A stretch of DNA of 64,000 nt, taken from positions 4,960,001-5,024,000 of the forward strand of contig NC_067205.1 of assembly GCF_026262505.1 (NCBI RefSeq), read 5' to 3'. This DNA is from Trichomonas vaginalis G3. Lineage: Eukaryota > Parabasalia > Trichomonadida > Trichomonadidae. The first letter of the stretch is position 1; each line of letters opens with the position of its first letter. Below, in pieces: positions 1-9,799 of the stretch. A model generated the notes under the pieces. It saw nothing but the letters and a program-made list of their open reading frames with translations. It made no database searches and was not told the origin of the DNA. Made by a program: the position numbers and the translations under genes.

Positions 1-1263
1 TGGGCTCAAATATTAGAGATTTTTTCAACCTTCAACGATATATGTTGTCTATATCAGACCTCCTTTCTTTTTGATACTTAACATTGTTCCTAAATCTTAG
101 CCGTTAAGGCTGTTCTGAAAATATTTTTTTTTCGAAAAAATTCGAAAAAAATTCTTAAAATTCAAAAATCCCTTAATTCCTGAGGATTTTGGAAAAAAGT
201 TTTTACATGAACATGTGTATATTATATGAAGTATATTGATAAGGTAAAAAACAAATTTTATTGCATATTCATCGAGAAAATAAACTAACGAATCCCTCAA
301 AATTGAGAGGGTAATCCTCCTCCTCTCAAATAAACGTACATACGGGTGCACCCTTAATAGATAATTGTTGTTTGAAGGCATTGTATACCAACTTAAATTG
401 ATCGATAATGTGAATGAACTGAATACGAATTATTAATTTAGTGATATATATTGTAAAATTTTGTACAATTGAGAACATCGGTTCGATAATTTTTGTTTTT
501 TAGCATTTCTTCAGCTCAAAAATTGAAAATAATTATGAAAAAAAATAAATGCAAAAAATTTGAGAATTTTGGTAATACAAGACTTATATAAAATGTTTTC
601 TTAAAAATTAACATTTTGATAATATAAATGATTTCTGAACTTTTTGAATAGTTCACAAATAATTGAGAAAATTACAAAATTTACTGAAATATAATATTTA
701 TTATTAATTATGATTAAATACAAAATGTTACAGTAAAATTATAAATCAACAAAGCTCTCAATTTCTATCTTAAAACTTCAAGAAATAAATTAAATTAAAA
801 TATAAAAAAATTAATAACACGTTCAATACATATAAAATCCTTGGAGAATCCTTTTCATTATACATCGATAATATTTATTACTGGTTGATTTTGCAATTAA
901 TATTAATTGTTTCTTAAATCCATTTTTATACACAATTTTGTGAGAGTAACACAATTTTTTCTTCATACAAAGATAATATATTTGAATTCATTTTCTCAAT
1001 ACATTTTAATCAAAATAAAATTAATTTAATTGAAAATTAATTATTTCTGAGAAAAAAAGTTATTGAATCATTCATACTTCTCTACATAATTTGAACTAAA
1101 TAATATTAAATCTTTTATTGTATGAAAATTCAAATTTTTGAGATCAAAATTTACTAATATTGAAAGAACCCTAAATTCAAGGATCAATCACCATCAATAG
1201 CCTCTAATAATATTTCATTCATTTAATTATATTATTTGAATTCAACAAAAAAATTATTTTCAA
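1..1263. other. A+T-rich intergenic region
   Basis: Very A+T-rich DNA with long A and T runs. A 94-codon minus-strand reading frame (97-381) has low-complexity, Lys/Asn/Phe-rich composition and no recognisable domain, so I do not call it a gene. No RNA gene or repeat is recognised here. Confidence 0.5.
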
Positions 1264-1701
1264 ATGATCAATTATTATTACCCTCCATTATTTCCTGCGA
1301 ATCCATACATCCCAAAACAAAAGAGAAATACAACACAAAGTATTCGAGATAATGAAAGGACATTAGCGCGGTTAAAGAAAAACGGATTTAAAATCGAATA
1401 TGTAACTGCTTATATTGATCGGCAGTTTGGCACTCATGTTTCTTCAGCTAATTTACTTACCTTCGCCCATGAGCTTTGCGAAAAATTATCGTTAAAACTT
1501 GATCGCATTGCAAAACGTAATAAAAATGCTCTTTTCTGCTGGTATGCTGAAAATTGGCATATCGTTCAACCACATCTGAAAGATCTAACATTGCCCTTAA
1601 AACATGAAAGTGATAACCAAGACGAAAAGAATACTAATAATAATACTCAAGAGAATGATCCTATGGAAATTTCTCAATTATTGAATCACCATGATGAATA
1701 A
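1264..1701 (+). CDS. Unrecognised 145-aa protein
   Basis: Open frame of 145 codons with a more balanced codon and amino-acid composition than its A+T-rich surroundings. The N-terminus is Tyr/Pro-rich. The centre (about residues 28-105) is predicted helical and basic, with conserved-looking Trp/Cys/Tyr positions (FCWYAENWH). The tail (about 113-145) is Asn/Asp/Glu-rich and probably disordered. This layout would suit a small helical DNA- or protein-binding domain with an acidic tail, but I recognise no family. The gene stands alone between A+T-rich spacers. Confidence 0.55.
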   Translation: MINYYYPPLFPANPYIPKQKRNTTQSIRDNERTLARLKKNGFKIEYVTAYIDRQFGTHVSSANLLTFAHELCEKLSLKLDRIAKRNKNALFCWYAENWHIVQPHLKDLTLPLKHESDNQDEKNTNNNTQENDPMEISQLLNHHDE

Positions 1702-2466
1702 AATGTTTGAGTTATTTCTTATGTATTTTCACTTTGTTTTAATTTTTTTTTATTTATTCAAATCCAATTAAAGTATTTAAAAGAAAATGCTTCAGTTTTT
1801 AATAACATAAGTTTCTTGATTCTAAGATATTCTAAATATTAAAATTTGTTATTATTGAAAGAAGTTTGTGACTTGATAAATATTATATTAGATCAACCGA
1901 AATGTAATATTAATGACAATGAGTACTCAAATTGATATTTTGCATCTAGTTTCCTATAAGTTTTGATTTCAAAATAATTGTAATGAACCTTGAAATTTAA
2001 TTGAATGCATTTGAAAATGTATTCAAATTATTTGAATGGAATATTAAAGATGCTCATGATTTGTTGGTAAACTATCATTTTTTTGTTTAGTTTACAATTA
2101 ATTTTTGTCTCAATTTCACATAATCATTTGCTTTTAATTATTTTTTTAGCTCACAGCTAACTTATTTACACACGCTTCAAACTTGATAATGTTATAATTC
2201 ATAATTCTTTGTAATTTTTTTATAAATATTATAATTCATTTTGTTAATAAAAATTTTATTATCATTATTAAATTGTTTTGTAACTTGATTTTAATTCGAA
2301 TTTGTTAAACATTCTTATATCATATGAATTTTTAAAATTAGATTATTCTTTTTGGTTATTTACCACGAACATTATATTATTCATTATTAACTTCTATTGC
2401 GTTCATTTTTTTTGATAATTGCAATCACAATGATATTTAGGAGTACTTGATCAACTAAATATGTAA
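1702..2466. other. A+T-rich intergenic region
   Basis: About 765 bp of A+T-rich DNA between the 145-aa gene and the large inverted repeat. No coding frame, RNA gene or repeat can be supported. Confidence 0.5.
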
Positions 2467-3710
2467 TAAACAGAAATTCATCAAAAGTGACAGCTCTCAA
2501 TTTTTTGACATTTGTAAATTCTAAATTGAATGAGAAAAATGAAATAATACTAAGCATAATACAATATTCTAGATTTAATTATAATTAGGAAAAAGTTAGT
2601 TTTGAGAGTACTTTTCATAGGCATATAGAATGAAATCTTCTGAAAAATAATATCACATAAACTCATATTATTTTCTAATATATAACTATTTTATATAAAA
2701 ATCAAAATCAATGATCTTAAAAGCGAAGGATAAACCTCAAAATTTACGAATATAATGAGTGGGAATATAATGCTTATCTATCATAAAACCATATGAAATA
2801 TCAATTTTTGCTTTACGCCTAATTTTTGACGACAATTAGCAAAAAATGTTAAATGTTAACACTCAGTCCATTTGAATATGAAAAATAAAATTGACTTTGA
2901 TTAAATGTTTTTATTTATCATGCAATTCTTCTTGCGACCAAAGATTTGAATAAAACTTCAAAAAATAAGATAGCTTAAAAAACAATATACGGTAGTGTTT
3001 ACTAATAGATGAATAGTATATAAATTCTATTAAAATGGATTTGATCCAAAAAAATATAAAACCAAAAATAATTGTTATAATTTAAATGAAGAAGTAATTT
3101 AAAACGATTTTATTTATGATCAAATTTTATATATTTTTTTGGATCAAATCCATTTTAATAGAATTTATATACTATTCATCTATTAGTAAACACTACCGTA
3201 TATTATTTTTTAAGCTATCTTATTTTTTGAAGTTTTATTCAAATCTTTGGTCGCAAGAAGAATTGCATGATAAATAAAAACATTTAATCAAAGTCAATTT
3301 TATTTTTCATATTCAAATGGACTGAGTGTTAACATTTAACATTTTTTGCTAATTGTCGTCAAAAATTAGGCGTAAAGCAAAAATTGATATTTCATATGGT
3401 TTTATGATAGATAAGCATTATATTCCCACTCATTATATTCGTAAATTTTGAGGTTTATCCTTCGCTTTTAAGATCATTGAATTTGATTTTTATATAAAAT
3501 AGTTATATATTAGAAAATAATATGAGTTTATGTGATATTATTTTTCAGAAGATTTTGTGTTCTTCTTCAAAATTTTATTTTTTATTAAAAAGAATCTTTA
3601 CAAAATATACATTTACTTTAATTAATATTTAAAAACGTGCTCTATCAAAAGTTCCAAAAATTCAATATTTTAGCTTTTCTGAGGTGTCACTTTTGATGAA
3701 TTTCTGTTTA
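2467..3710. repeat. Large nested inverted repeat (foldback element candidate)
   Basis: Two arms of 426 bp, 2633-3058 and 3130-3555, are near-perfect reverse complements (I found one mismatch by eye) around a 71-bp centre. A second, outer pair of 26-bp exact inverted repeats lies at 2467-2492 and 3685-3710. The 140-bp and 129-bp stretches between outer and inner arms are not complementary to each other. There is no coding frame inside and no clear target-site duplication at either boundary. It could be a foldback or MITE-like transposon remnant, or a palindrome formed by inverted duplication of host DNA. Confidence 0.85.
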
Positions 3711-4610
3711 CAACAAATATACATTCCACATTATATTACGCTAATTTGATATCAATTTTCATTAAAATCAAAGAATGATTATTTTTTCTAAATTTATTTC
3801 AAAATATTGAGAACTCTCTCAAAACTGCTTGATTATCGGAAATTTGATAAGATATTTCAATTTAATATTTCTGAAATTATCTGTATATACAAAGAGCCAA
3901 ATGATTGGTCATTAAAAATAAATCGTATTACAAGTCGATTTTTGAAAGAAACCGACATGATCTCTAAACAATTTTATATCATCCTCCATTGTTCATATTC
4001 TTTTTCATCATTATATATATAAATTCAAAATTTAGTTCATCATCGTTGGGACATTATAGAAATAAATTTTGTTTATTTTATTTAATACATTTTTCCAGTT
4101 CTCTTCGAATTATTTTCTTTTAATGCTTTTAAGGATGCACTATTCTTCCAAAAATCTTAATTTTTAATACTGTAACATTTTAATCTTTTTTCCCTTTTAC
4201 ACAGTATGCTGATTTGATAAAGAGAAAACAATAGATAACTATAGGAATTCGATTGAACAACTTAATTTATCAAATGCAAATAATTATTTTTCTACCTTTC
4301 TTTCCACAGTTCCTGCTTTCTGGTAAATTTTAATATAAACTGCAATATAATTATCGTCAGCTTAACCATTTTTAAATCTTTTATTTTAAATCTTATTCGA
4401 TAAAGAATGTTCTTTTCAAACCTAAATACAACTCAAGATTTACCACCAATATTAAAAGGATCTAAGGTTAATATAGATACCTATAAATATCCCTGCATTT
4501 CTTAAAGGAAAATTTCAATCTTAATTATTTTCACCAAACGCTTTATTTATCTTTCCATCCTTTTCAGGATCTTAAAAACAAAACAATCCTATATGTATAT
4601 AATTCTATTT
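3711..4610. other. A+T-rich spacer
   Basis: About 900 bp between the inverted repeat and the 3' end of the FERM-like gene. A 71-codon frame at 3807-4022 has no recognisable domain and is not called. Nothing else can be supported. Confidence 0.5.
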
Positions 4611-6356
4611 TTATTGGAAAATAATAGCTTCTGATAAACGTGGTGGCATTCTTACATGATCGACATGAATTGTTTCTTCATTCTGCTGAATGAACATAGC
4701 AATAGCCATCTGAAGGTCTAAGATTTGTTTTTTAACGTCAGCTGGATTTTTCTTAGCTTTCATTCTTTCAAATGTTGAAAGTTTTCCTTGCAAGATGTCA
4801 AGGAAGTTTGCTTCAGTCCAGTAGAATGTCAGCAATTCCAGAAGCCTTGAAGCAAACTGTATCTTCTCTTCCATCATTCCTCTTGTTGAAATATGATCCC
4901 ATCTGCTTGAAACAGTCGAAATTCCATTCTGCAATTTCTCATAACACTCGTTAAAAGCTGCTAAATGGTTTTCGCTGTTCAAATTGTGATTTCTCATTTT
5001 AGTCCTTGTCTCCATGAAAATGCTGTTAACTTTCGTAAGTTTCTCTTTAATCAATTGAAGATCTTCTAACTCTGCTGCATTGTTGTTTGAGAGTTTGTTC
5101 TTCATGTGCATGAGGTGTCTGACACCTTCAGTGACTTCGCATTTGACTCCATAAAATGAAGCAATTCTTTCATAAGACTCATCTAATTCTGCTTCTTTTG
5201 ATGCAATATCTGTTGAAAATTCAAGTTTTCTGAGGAGTTTCTTGAATTCAACATGATAGGTACCTTTCAAGTCATCAATTGACTCAACTCTTTTCTTTGA
5301 TATAGCGTTCTTTTCTTGAGCAATTTTGATTTCCCGATTTAATACTTCAATCGAAGTCAAAAGATGCATGTTGAAGGAATTACACATCTGACCAAGATCA
5401 TAATCAATATCATCAATAATTCTGGTGTTCTTGTTGTAAAATTTAAGGTGAATAACTGTTTTATCTAACTTAATTTCAGTGATATTGGGGAATAATATCT
5501 TTAGACCGATCTTTTCTTTATTATCATTATAGAATGTAACTCCATAAGGATCAATTGTTACAAACATGTTAGAATCGGGGATTTGATATTTTGTCTCGCC
5601 AAAATTATGGATTTTTCGCGCAAGCTTCACATAATTCTGCAAAATATGTATTTTGTCTTTACTTCTAACTGTTTTGGCTACCTGAAGTACTTCATCATTC
5701 AAAACGTAAGAAAATTGAGCGTAAGGAGGTATGTATTTGCTAAGATCGAATGTTCCGTTGGTTAAACTGTCCTCATCTAAAGCGTATGTATCAAAGACAG
5801 TCAGAAGAATCAGGAGAGAGTTGTCAATTTCAAGTTCGTTGTGCTCATATATATATCTTCTGCAATCATAGAACATCATCATTGACGGCTCCAATTCAGT
5901 CATTAAGTGTGGTGGAAAGATAAATAAGTAACGCTGAAGAATAAAACGATCAAACTTTAAAGTTGAGAAATTTAATGGTTTTCTTGGATCTAATGGTCTA
6001 GGATTCAATTCATCTTCTGTAGCAAAAAGCGTGTAATAGTCTTTGAGTATACAAATGTTGCCTTCAAAATAACTCGAAATTATATTTGAAACCTTGTCAG
6101 TGATGTCAATAGTCATTTCTGTTGTAGACCCAACAGTAACTATTTTTGTATTGATGAAACGAGGATATATCATAATTTTATAGGACTTGATATTTTCTAT
6201 TGTATTCATTCCGCAATTTGGTTCAAGAATCAGTGTAGAGCCATTCTTGTTCATAAAAATAACAATTCTTTCTTGGTTATGCCCGATTTCAAAATGACTC
6301 TCTGCAATATTGACAATTTGTGCTGACAAAGCATCATAAGGATATTCCAAGATCAT
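4611..6356 (-). CDS. FERM/talin-head-like cytoskeletal adaptor
   Basis: A 581-aa protein. Residues about 1-150 look like the ubiquitin-like F0/F1 lobes of a FERM domain, ending in a segment (PLDPRKPLNF...DRFILQRYLF) that resembles the talin/FERM F1-F2 junction. Residues about 150-250 are helical (F2-like), about 255-330 are beta-rich (F3/PTB-like), and about 335-560 are helical with Glu/Lys-rich, coiled-coil-like stretches. FERM proteins link membrane lipids or adhesion receptors to actin, so a role at the cell cortex is the inference. No signal peptide or membrane segment is seen. The family call rests on pattern similarity only; a diverged helical protein of another kind is possible. Confidence 0.55.
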   Translation of the reverse strand: MILEYPYDALSAQIVNIAESHFEIGHNQERIVIFMNKNGSTLILEPNCGMNTIENIKSYKIMIYPRFINTKIVTVGSTTEMTIDITDKVSNIISSYFEGNICILKDYYTLFATEDELNPRPLDPRKPLNFSTLKFDRFILQRYLFIFPPHLMTELEPSMMMFYDCRRYIYEHNELEIDNSLLILLTVFDTYALDEDSLTNGTFDLSKYIPPYAQFSYVLNDEVLQVAKTVRSKDKIHILQNYVKLARKIHNFGETKYQIPDSNMFVTIDPYGVTFYNDNKEKIGLKILFPNITEIKLDKTVIHLKFYNKNTRIIDDIDYDLGQMCNSFNMHLLTSIEVLNREIKIAQEKNAISKKRVESIDDLKGTYHVEFKKLLRKLEFSTDIASKEAELDESYERIASFYGVKCEVTEGVRHLMHMKNKLSNNNAAELEDLQLIKEKLTKVNSIFMETRTKMRNHNLNSENHLAAFNECYEKLQNGISTVSSRWDHISTRGMMEEKIQFASRLLELLTFYWTEANFLDILQGKLSTFERMKAKKNPADVKKQILDLQMAIAMFIQQNEETIHVDHVRMPPRLSEAIIFQ

Positions 6357-6434
6357 TCCATTTGATGAATCATCTTGTATTTGAGTATAAATCTTTATGA
6401 ACGATGCCTGATTATTATCATTTACTTTTCCATC

Positions 6435-6503
6435 ATGTAAACCTCGATGTCACTTTTGCGGCCGAGCGGAGCGAGGCCGCAAAAGTGACATCGAGGTTTA
6501 CAT
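6435..6503. repeat. Perfect long palindrome, GC-rich core
   Basis: Arms of 29 bp (6435-6463 and 6475-6503) are exact reverse complements around an 11-nt loop (GAGCGGAGCGA). The complementarity continues outward on both sides with one unpaired base. The core is strikingly G+C-rich in A+T-rich surroundings. It lies just upstream of the FERM-like gene on that gene's strand, so it could be a cruciform or a regulatory hairpin. Confidence 0.95.
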
Positions 6504-7196
6504 GGATGGGTTCTATATATATACAGCTTGACCGGTAGAAAAGCGGATCGATTTTTATCAATAATTGGACATTCTATTTTTAATAAAATAAACATATATT
6601 TATATGGGAAATTAGGGAGATCTGAAACTCAAAAATTATTTTTGAATTTTAATGTGATGAATGTAATTGTGATAATATGTACATTACAAATAAATATTAA
6701 TTCGGAACAACGATGAGATGTGATAAATTTGATTCTCTCAAAAATCGATTTTGGAGTTTAATATTAATTTGTATCTTATATGCATATAGGATATATATAA
6801 TTTTAAAACATCAAAAAGTGACAATTTGCGGTTAGAAAAAGTCATCAAAACACTTTTAATGATTTGATTTAACATATGCATAGACCATCACTTTGATATT
6901 TAACTTCAATTTCCCGAAATGAAAAGGATTTGAACAAAAACAATTATTTTACGATCATTTTTGTAAATTTTTTTAAATTGAGACTGACATCTCTAAAATC
7001 TTCTAAAAAATCCAAATAATCAAAATAAAATAATATCATTAAAATTCCTCTCAATTTAAAAAATTTTTATAAATTGAGACTTCAATCTCTAAAATCTTCT
7101 AAAAAATCCATATATCACAAAACTCACAATATTATTTTTATTCTCAATTTCAAAAATTTTTTTGTACTGACTTTCTTTTTCCATAACAGCATGGCA

Positions 7197-7408
7197 GAAA
7201 TTTGAAACGAAGTTTCAAATTTCTCAATCTTGCATTCTGGGCACGTAAGTGCCCAGAATGCTAAAAGGCGCGTAGCGCCGTCTCTGAATATCAAATTTAT
7301 TATAATTATTAATTTATGAAATTTCAAATAAAATCGATCTGTTATAACACACTGGTGCATCACAGCCTTGTAGCTTATATCGGCGCGCAGCGAAGCTGCG
7401 CGCCGATA
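7197..7408. repeat. Cluster of four perfect hairpins
   Basis: Four independent perfect stem-loops lie within about 210 bp. They are 7197-7223 (12-bp stem, loop GAA), 7232-7261 (13-bp stem, loop GTAA), 7267-7279 (GGCGC/GCGCC, loop GTA) and 7378-7408 (14-bp stem, loop GAA). Stem sequences are unrelated to each other; only the architecture (perfect stem, 3-4-nt loop) is shared. The cluster ends 112 bp before the left end of Maverick 1, in host DNA. Confidence 0.95.
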
Positions 7409-7514
7409 GAACGCGCTATATATAATACAAACTTGCTGCACTTTTTTCGCCGTCTTTAATTAAATCAAATTAGCTATCTAAATTTCATATTTTCGTGACT
7501 TATTTTTGACCATT

Positions 7515-7520
7515 TTCGGT
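7515..7520. repeat. Target-site duplication, left (Maverick 1)
   Basis: TTCGGT immediately precedes the left TIR and recurs immediately after the right TIR (25625-25630). A 6-bp duplication is the standard signature of Maverick/Polinton integration. Confidence 0.95.
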
Positions 7521-7562
7521 AGTAGTAGATGAGTGCGGGTTGTGTGACTTTTTTTGTAACAT

Positions 7563-7672
7563 CTATATATAGACGATGCATTAAAATATTTATATACTAA
7601 ACACATTAAAAAATTAACATTAATTTTAAAATAATTTATTTTTTTATCTTTTATAAAAGAAGCTATATATAG
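7563..7672 (+). promoter_or_regulatory. Paired CTATATATAG boxes in the TIR
   Basis: The palindrome CTATATATAG occurs at 7563-7572 and at 7663-7672, exactly 100 bp apart; the second copy directly abuts the ATG of the TIR gene. The same pair occurs in the other TIR and in Maverick 2 (35176-35185 and 35278-35287). Candidate roles are promoter or binding site for a terminal or transposition protein; both are inferences. Confidence 0.5.
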
Positions 7673-8260
7673 ATGATGTCAGATATTCCGCGATTAATTA
7701 AACATTGTTTAAATCCTGAATGGGTTAAACTTCAATTTAAAAATGAAGATTGTGAATTATTAAATGAATATGAAAGCCAAAATAAGCTAATGAGGTATAA
7801 ATATAATGATAAAGAATATTTAATTTCATGGAATCAATGGAGTCATAATCAAAGACCTCATAAACGAGAAGAAGAAATTGAAAATAATGAAATGGAAATC
7901 ATTGATGACATTCAAGAGGATGGAATTCCTAAATTTTGTAGAAAAACCTTTAGGACTAAGTTAGGAGCATATAAACGTAGAGTATTAAATCCTGAATATC
8001 TTAAACATCAATTTAAAAAGGAAGACTGTGAATTATTAAACGCTAATGAATATGAAAATGCTAAATCAAAACTGAGATATAAATATATTGGAAGTGATGA
8101 AAGGTGTAAAGATAAAGATAAAGTTTATTCAGTTTCATATAATAACTGGCACACGTTAGGGATAAGAAAACATTTAGGAGATTATGGGAAATGTTCTGAA
8201 TTCTTCAAATCTAGTATATACGAGAGAGTAAAAGAAATCAGATATAATTATCATTCATGA
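7673..8260 (+). CDS. TIR-encoded protein with two DUF723-like repeats
   Basis: A 195-aa protein encoded wholly inside the left TIR and identical to the copy in the right TIR. It contains two copies of a ~45-residue module (about residues 13-60 and 108-161) sharing the pattern LNPE...QF...EDCELLN...Y...YKY...NxW. The pattern recalls the DNA-binding modules (DUF723/treble-clef type) attached to homing endonucleases in large DNA viruses and phages, but the zinc-binding cysteines are absent. I infer that it binds DNA, perhaps the TIRs themselves. It could equally be an unrelated small repeat protein. Start is the first of two tandem ATGs directly after a CTATATATAG box. Confidence 0.7.
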   Translation: MMSDIPRLIKHCLNPEWVKLQFKNEDCELLNEYESQNKLMRYKYNDKEYLISWNQWSHNQRPHKREEEIENNEMEIIDDIQEDGIPKFCRKTFRTKLGAYKRRVLNPEYLKHQFKKEDCELLNANEYENAKSKLRYKYIGSDERCKDKDKVYSVSYNNWHTLGIRKHLGDYGKCSEFFKSSIYERVKEIRYNYHS

Positions 8261-8330
8261 ATGAAAAATAAACTTTAAAAATTCATGTCTTACATTTTTT
8301 GAATAATTTATTTTTTTAATTCGTATGAAA

Positions 8331-8801
8331 ATGAGTGAATCAAAATTCGTGACTGTGAATCAATTAATGAATAAACTTTCACCAATTCTTGAAAATGTTA
8401 AACAAGTAGATGTTTATTTCGATGATTATGTAGAAAGTTTATATTATAAAGGTAAGTTTAATATTAAACTTATTGCTTTTGCATTTGATGGTAAATTAAT
8501 CGAAAATTCAAAAATTTGGGAATTAATTCCGGATATTGAATTTATAACAAATATTAAGGATAAGTGGTTTAAACAACAAAACCTTTTCACTAAAGTTCTT
8601 TGTAGATTAATGATTAAAACTGAGGAAAAAGAATTTAACGGATTTAAATATCATCCATGTAAAATTTTAGAACTTGGTAACGAAAAACTTCAGAAAAAAT
8701 TAAACGAAAGACTATCAAAAGATAAAGTTGAAAGAGTAAATAAACTCACTAAAGGTAATGATGATGAAGATGAATTTGATGAGTTCAACATTGAACTTTA
8801 A
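8331..8801 (+). CDS. Maverick protein of unknown function
   Basis: A protein of about 156 aa with an acidic C-terminal tail (Asp/Glu-rich last 15 residues) and no recognisable motif. I chose the second ATG (8331, Met-Ser-Glu) because four Maverick genes share an upstream T-rich block followed by GTA(W)GAA directly before an ATG encoding Met-Ser; an in-frame ATG at 8325 is possible. In Maverick 2 the gene is deleted except for its last ~20 bp, next to 52832. Confidence 0.65.
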   Translation: MSESKFVTVNQLMNKLSPILENVKQVDVYFDDYVESLYYKGKFNIKLIAFAFDGKLIENSKIWELIPDIEFITNIKDKWFKQQNLFTKVLCRLMIKTEEKEFNGFKYHPCKILELGNEKLQKKLNERLSKDKVERVNKLTKGNDDEDEFDEFNIEL

Positions 8802-8805
8802 GAAA

Positions 8806-9200
8806 CTAATGATTATTTGAATTTATGAAATCAATTATTTGATTCATTCTTTCTTCAATAATTTCTATTCTTTTTGTTAAATCATCTATTTTCATTAATG
8901 AGGTGATTCTTGATTGAGGAATAGATTTTAAACTAACAACACCTTTTATTTTTGAAATTTTGAATCCATGACCCTCCGGGTCTTGGACTCTGTCCTCAAC
9001 TTTAAACATTTTATTCAATTTACATGTTGTCAATTCTTCAAATAATTTTTTATTATTAGCATAATAGTCATTAAATTCTCAACAGATGAAAAAATTTTTA
9101 TTTCAGTAATTGGTTTAACAACGTTTATTTTTTGTTGAACATTTTCACTTTCATTTATTTCTTCCTCCTCTGTTTCATTTATTTTTAAAATCGGTTTCAT
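8806..9200 (-). pseudogene. Frameshifted coiled-coil protein gene, Maverick 1
   Basis: Counterpart of the intact 122-aa gene at 52464-52832 in Maverick 2. The N-terminal part (from the ATG at 9200) and the C-terminal part (8806-9033) are in different frames, with a frameshift near 9075. Relative to Maverick 2 it also carries an in-frame insertion (about residues RVQDPEGH) made of two micro-hairpins at 8970-8995. The C-terminus has a helical, heptad-like stretch (DLTKRIEIIEERMNQIIDF). Function unknown. Confidence 0.75.
8970..8995. repeat. Two micro-hairpins inserted in a gene
   Basis: GACCCTCCGGGTC (8970-8982) and GGACTCTGTCC (8985-8995) are perfect stem-loops with 3-nt loops. They are absent from the homologous position in Maverick 2 (around 52668) and keep the local reading frame open. 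Confidence 0.9.
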
Positions 9201-9267
9201 TTATCATTAAATAAAAAATTAGAATATAAGTGATGAAATATATTTTTTAATTAATATTAAATCAGAG

Positions 9268-9501
9268 ATGGCGGCAGGATTCTTTAAAAAATTATGGGAA
9301 GGAATTAAGAAAGCTGCAAGTTGGGTTCATCAAAAGATTATTAAACCCGTTGCAAACTTTTTGGCACCAGTAGCGAAAACGGCAGGAACTATCATAGGAG
9401 GAGTATTAGGTGCTAAAGCAGGTAATCCGGCGATGGGAGCACAAGCAGGTAACGCAGTTGGTGGAATTGCTGAAGGAATACTTAATAAAATAGGGGGTTA
9501 G
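9268..9501 (+). CDS. Small basic amphipathic/Gly-rich peptide
   Basis: A 77-aa protein. Residues 1-28 form a strongly amphipathic basic segment (MAAGFFKKLWEGIKKAASWV), followed by a Gly/Ala-rich hydrophobic stretch (about 37-77) able to insert into membranes. It lies beside the capsid gene and shares its start (MAAGFFKKLW) with the convergent neighbour at 9570-9731, so the two look like paralogues. By analogy with small capsid-associated membrane-active peptides, such as adenovirus protein VI's amphipathic helix, a virion or membrane-penetration role is plausible but unproven. Maverick 2 homologue: 52161-52397. Confidence 0.75.
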   Translation: MAAGFFKKLWEGIKKAASWVHQKIIKPVANFLAPVAKTAGTIIGGVLGAKAGNPAMGAQAGNAVGGIAEGILNKIGG

Positions 9502-9569
9502 TGGAAAAATAAATAAATATTATTTTTATCTTAGTATCGGTTGTAGTCGATAAACCTTATCTCCTTTAT

Positions 9570-9731
9570 TTAATACTTCCTTACCGGAACATTTGCTATT
9601 TGTTCAGCAACGTCACTAATTGCTTCTTTATTCTTAAATATCCAATTTGCTCCTTTCTTAATCCCTTCCCAAACTTTATGCGCTCCTCTTTTTACTTTAT
9701 CCCACAGTTTCTTAAAGAATCCTGCAGCCAT
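9570..9731 (-). CDS. Truncated paralogue of the amphipathic peptide
   Basis: A 53-codon frame starting MAAGFFKKLWDKVKRG. It matches the first ~45 residues of the 71-aa protein at 51885-52100 in Maverick 2, then diverges and stops early, so it is probably a frameshifted and shortened copy. It faces the 77-aa peptide gene and is divergent from the capsid gene at 9800, separated by a short A+T-rich spacer that probably holds both promoters. Confidence 0.65.
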   Translation of the reverse strand: MAAGFFKKLWDKVKRGAHKVWEGIKKGANWIFKNKEAISDVAEQIANVPVRKY

Positions 9732-9799
9732 AGTTGATTATTTCATTAAAATTAAAAATTCATTTTCATCTTTTAATTTTGATTTTTTTTTAATAATAA

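Larger units (their letters stand above)
7521..8337. repeat. Left terminal inverted repeat, Maverick 1 (817 bp)
   Basis: By eye this is the exact reverse complement of 24808-25624, including a complete 195-codon gene and ending inside the first codons of the next gene on each side (both start Met-Ser). Identical long TIRs point to recent insertion or ongoing homogenisation. Confidence 0.95.

Noticed and set aside
97-381. 94-codon minus-strand gene
   Set aside because: Low-complexity Phe/Lys/Asn composition, no domain, no promoter-like motif.
3807-4022. 71-codon gene
   Set aside because: Short, no recognisable domain and no homologue in the window; probably chance frame in A+T-rich DNA.
7124-7441. 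105-codon minus-strand gene
   Set aside because: The frame runs across four perfect hairpins, so its length is explained by those palindromes.
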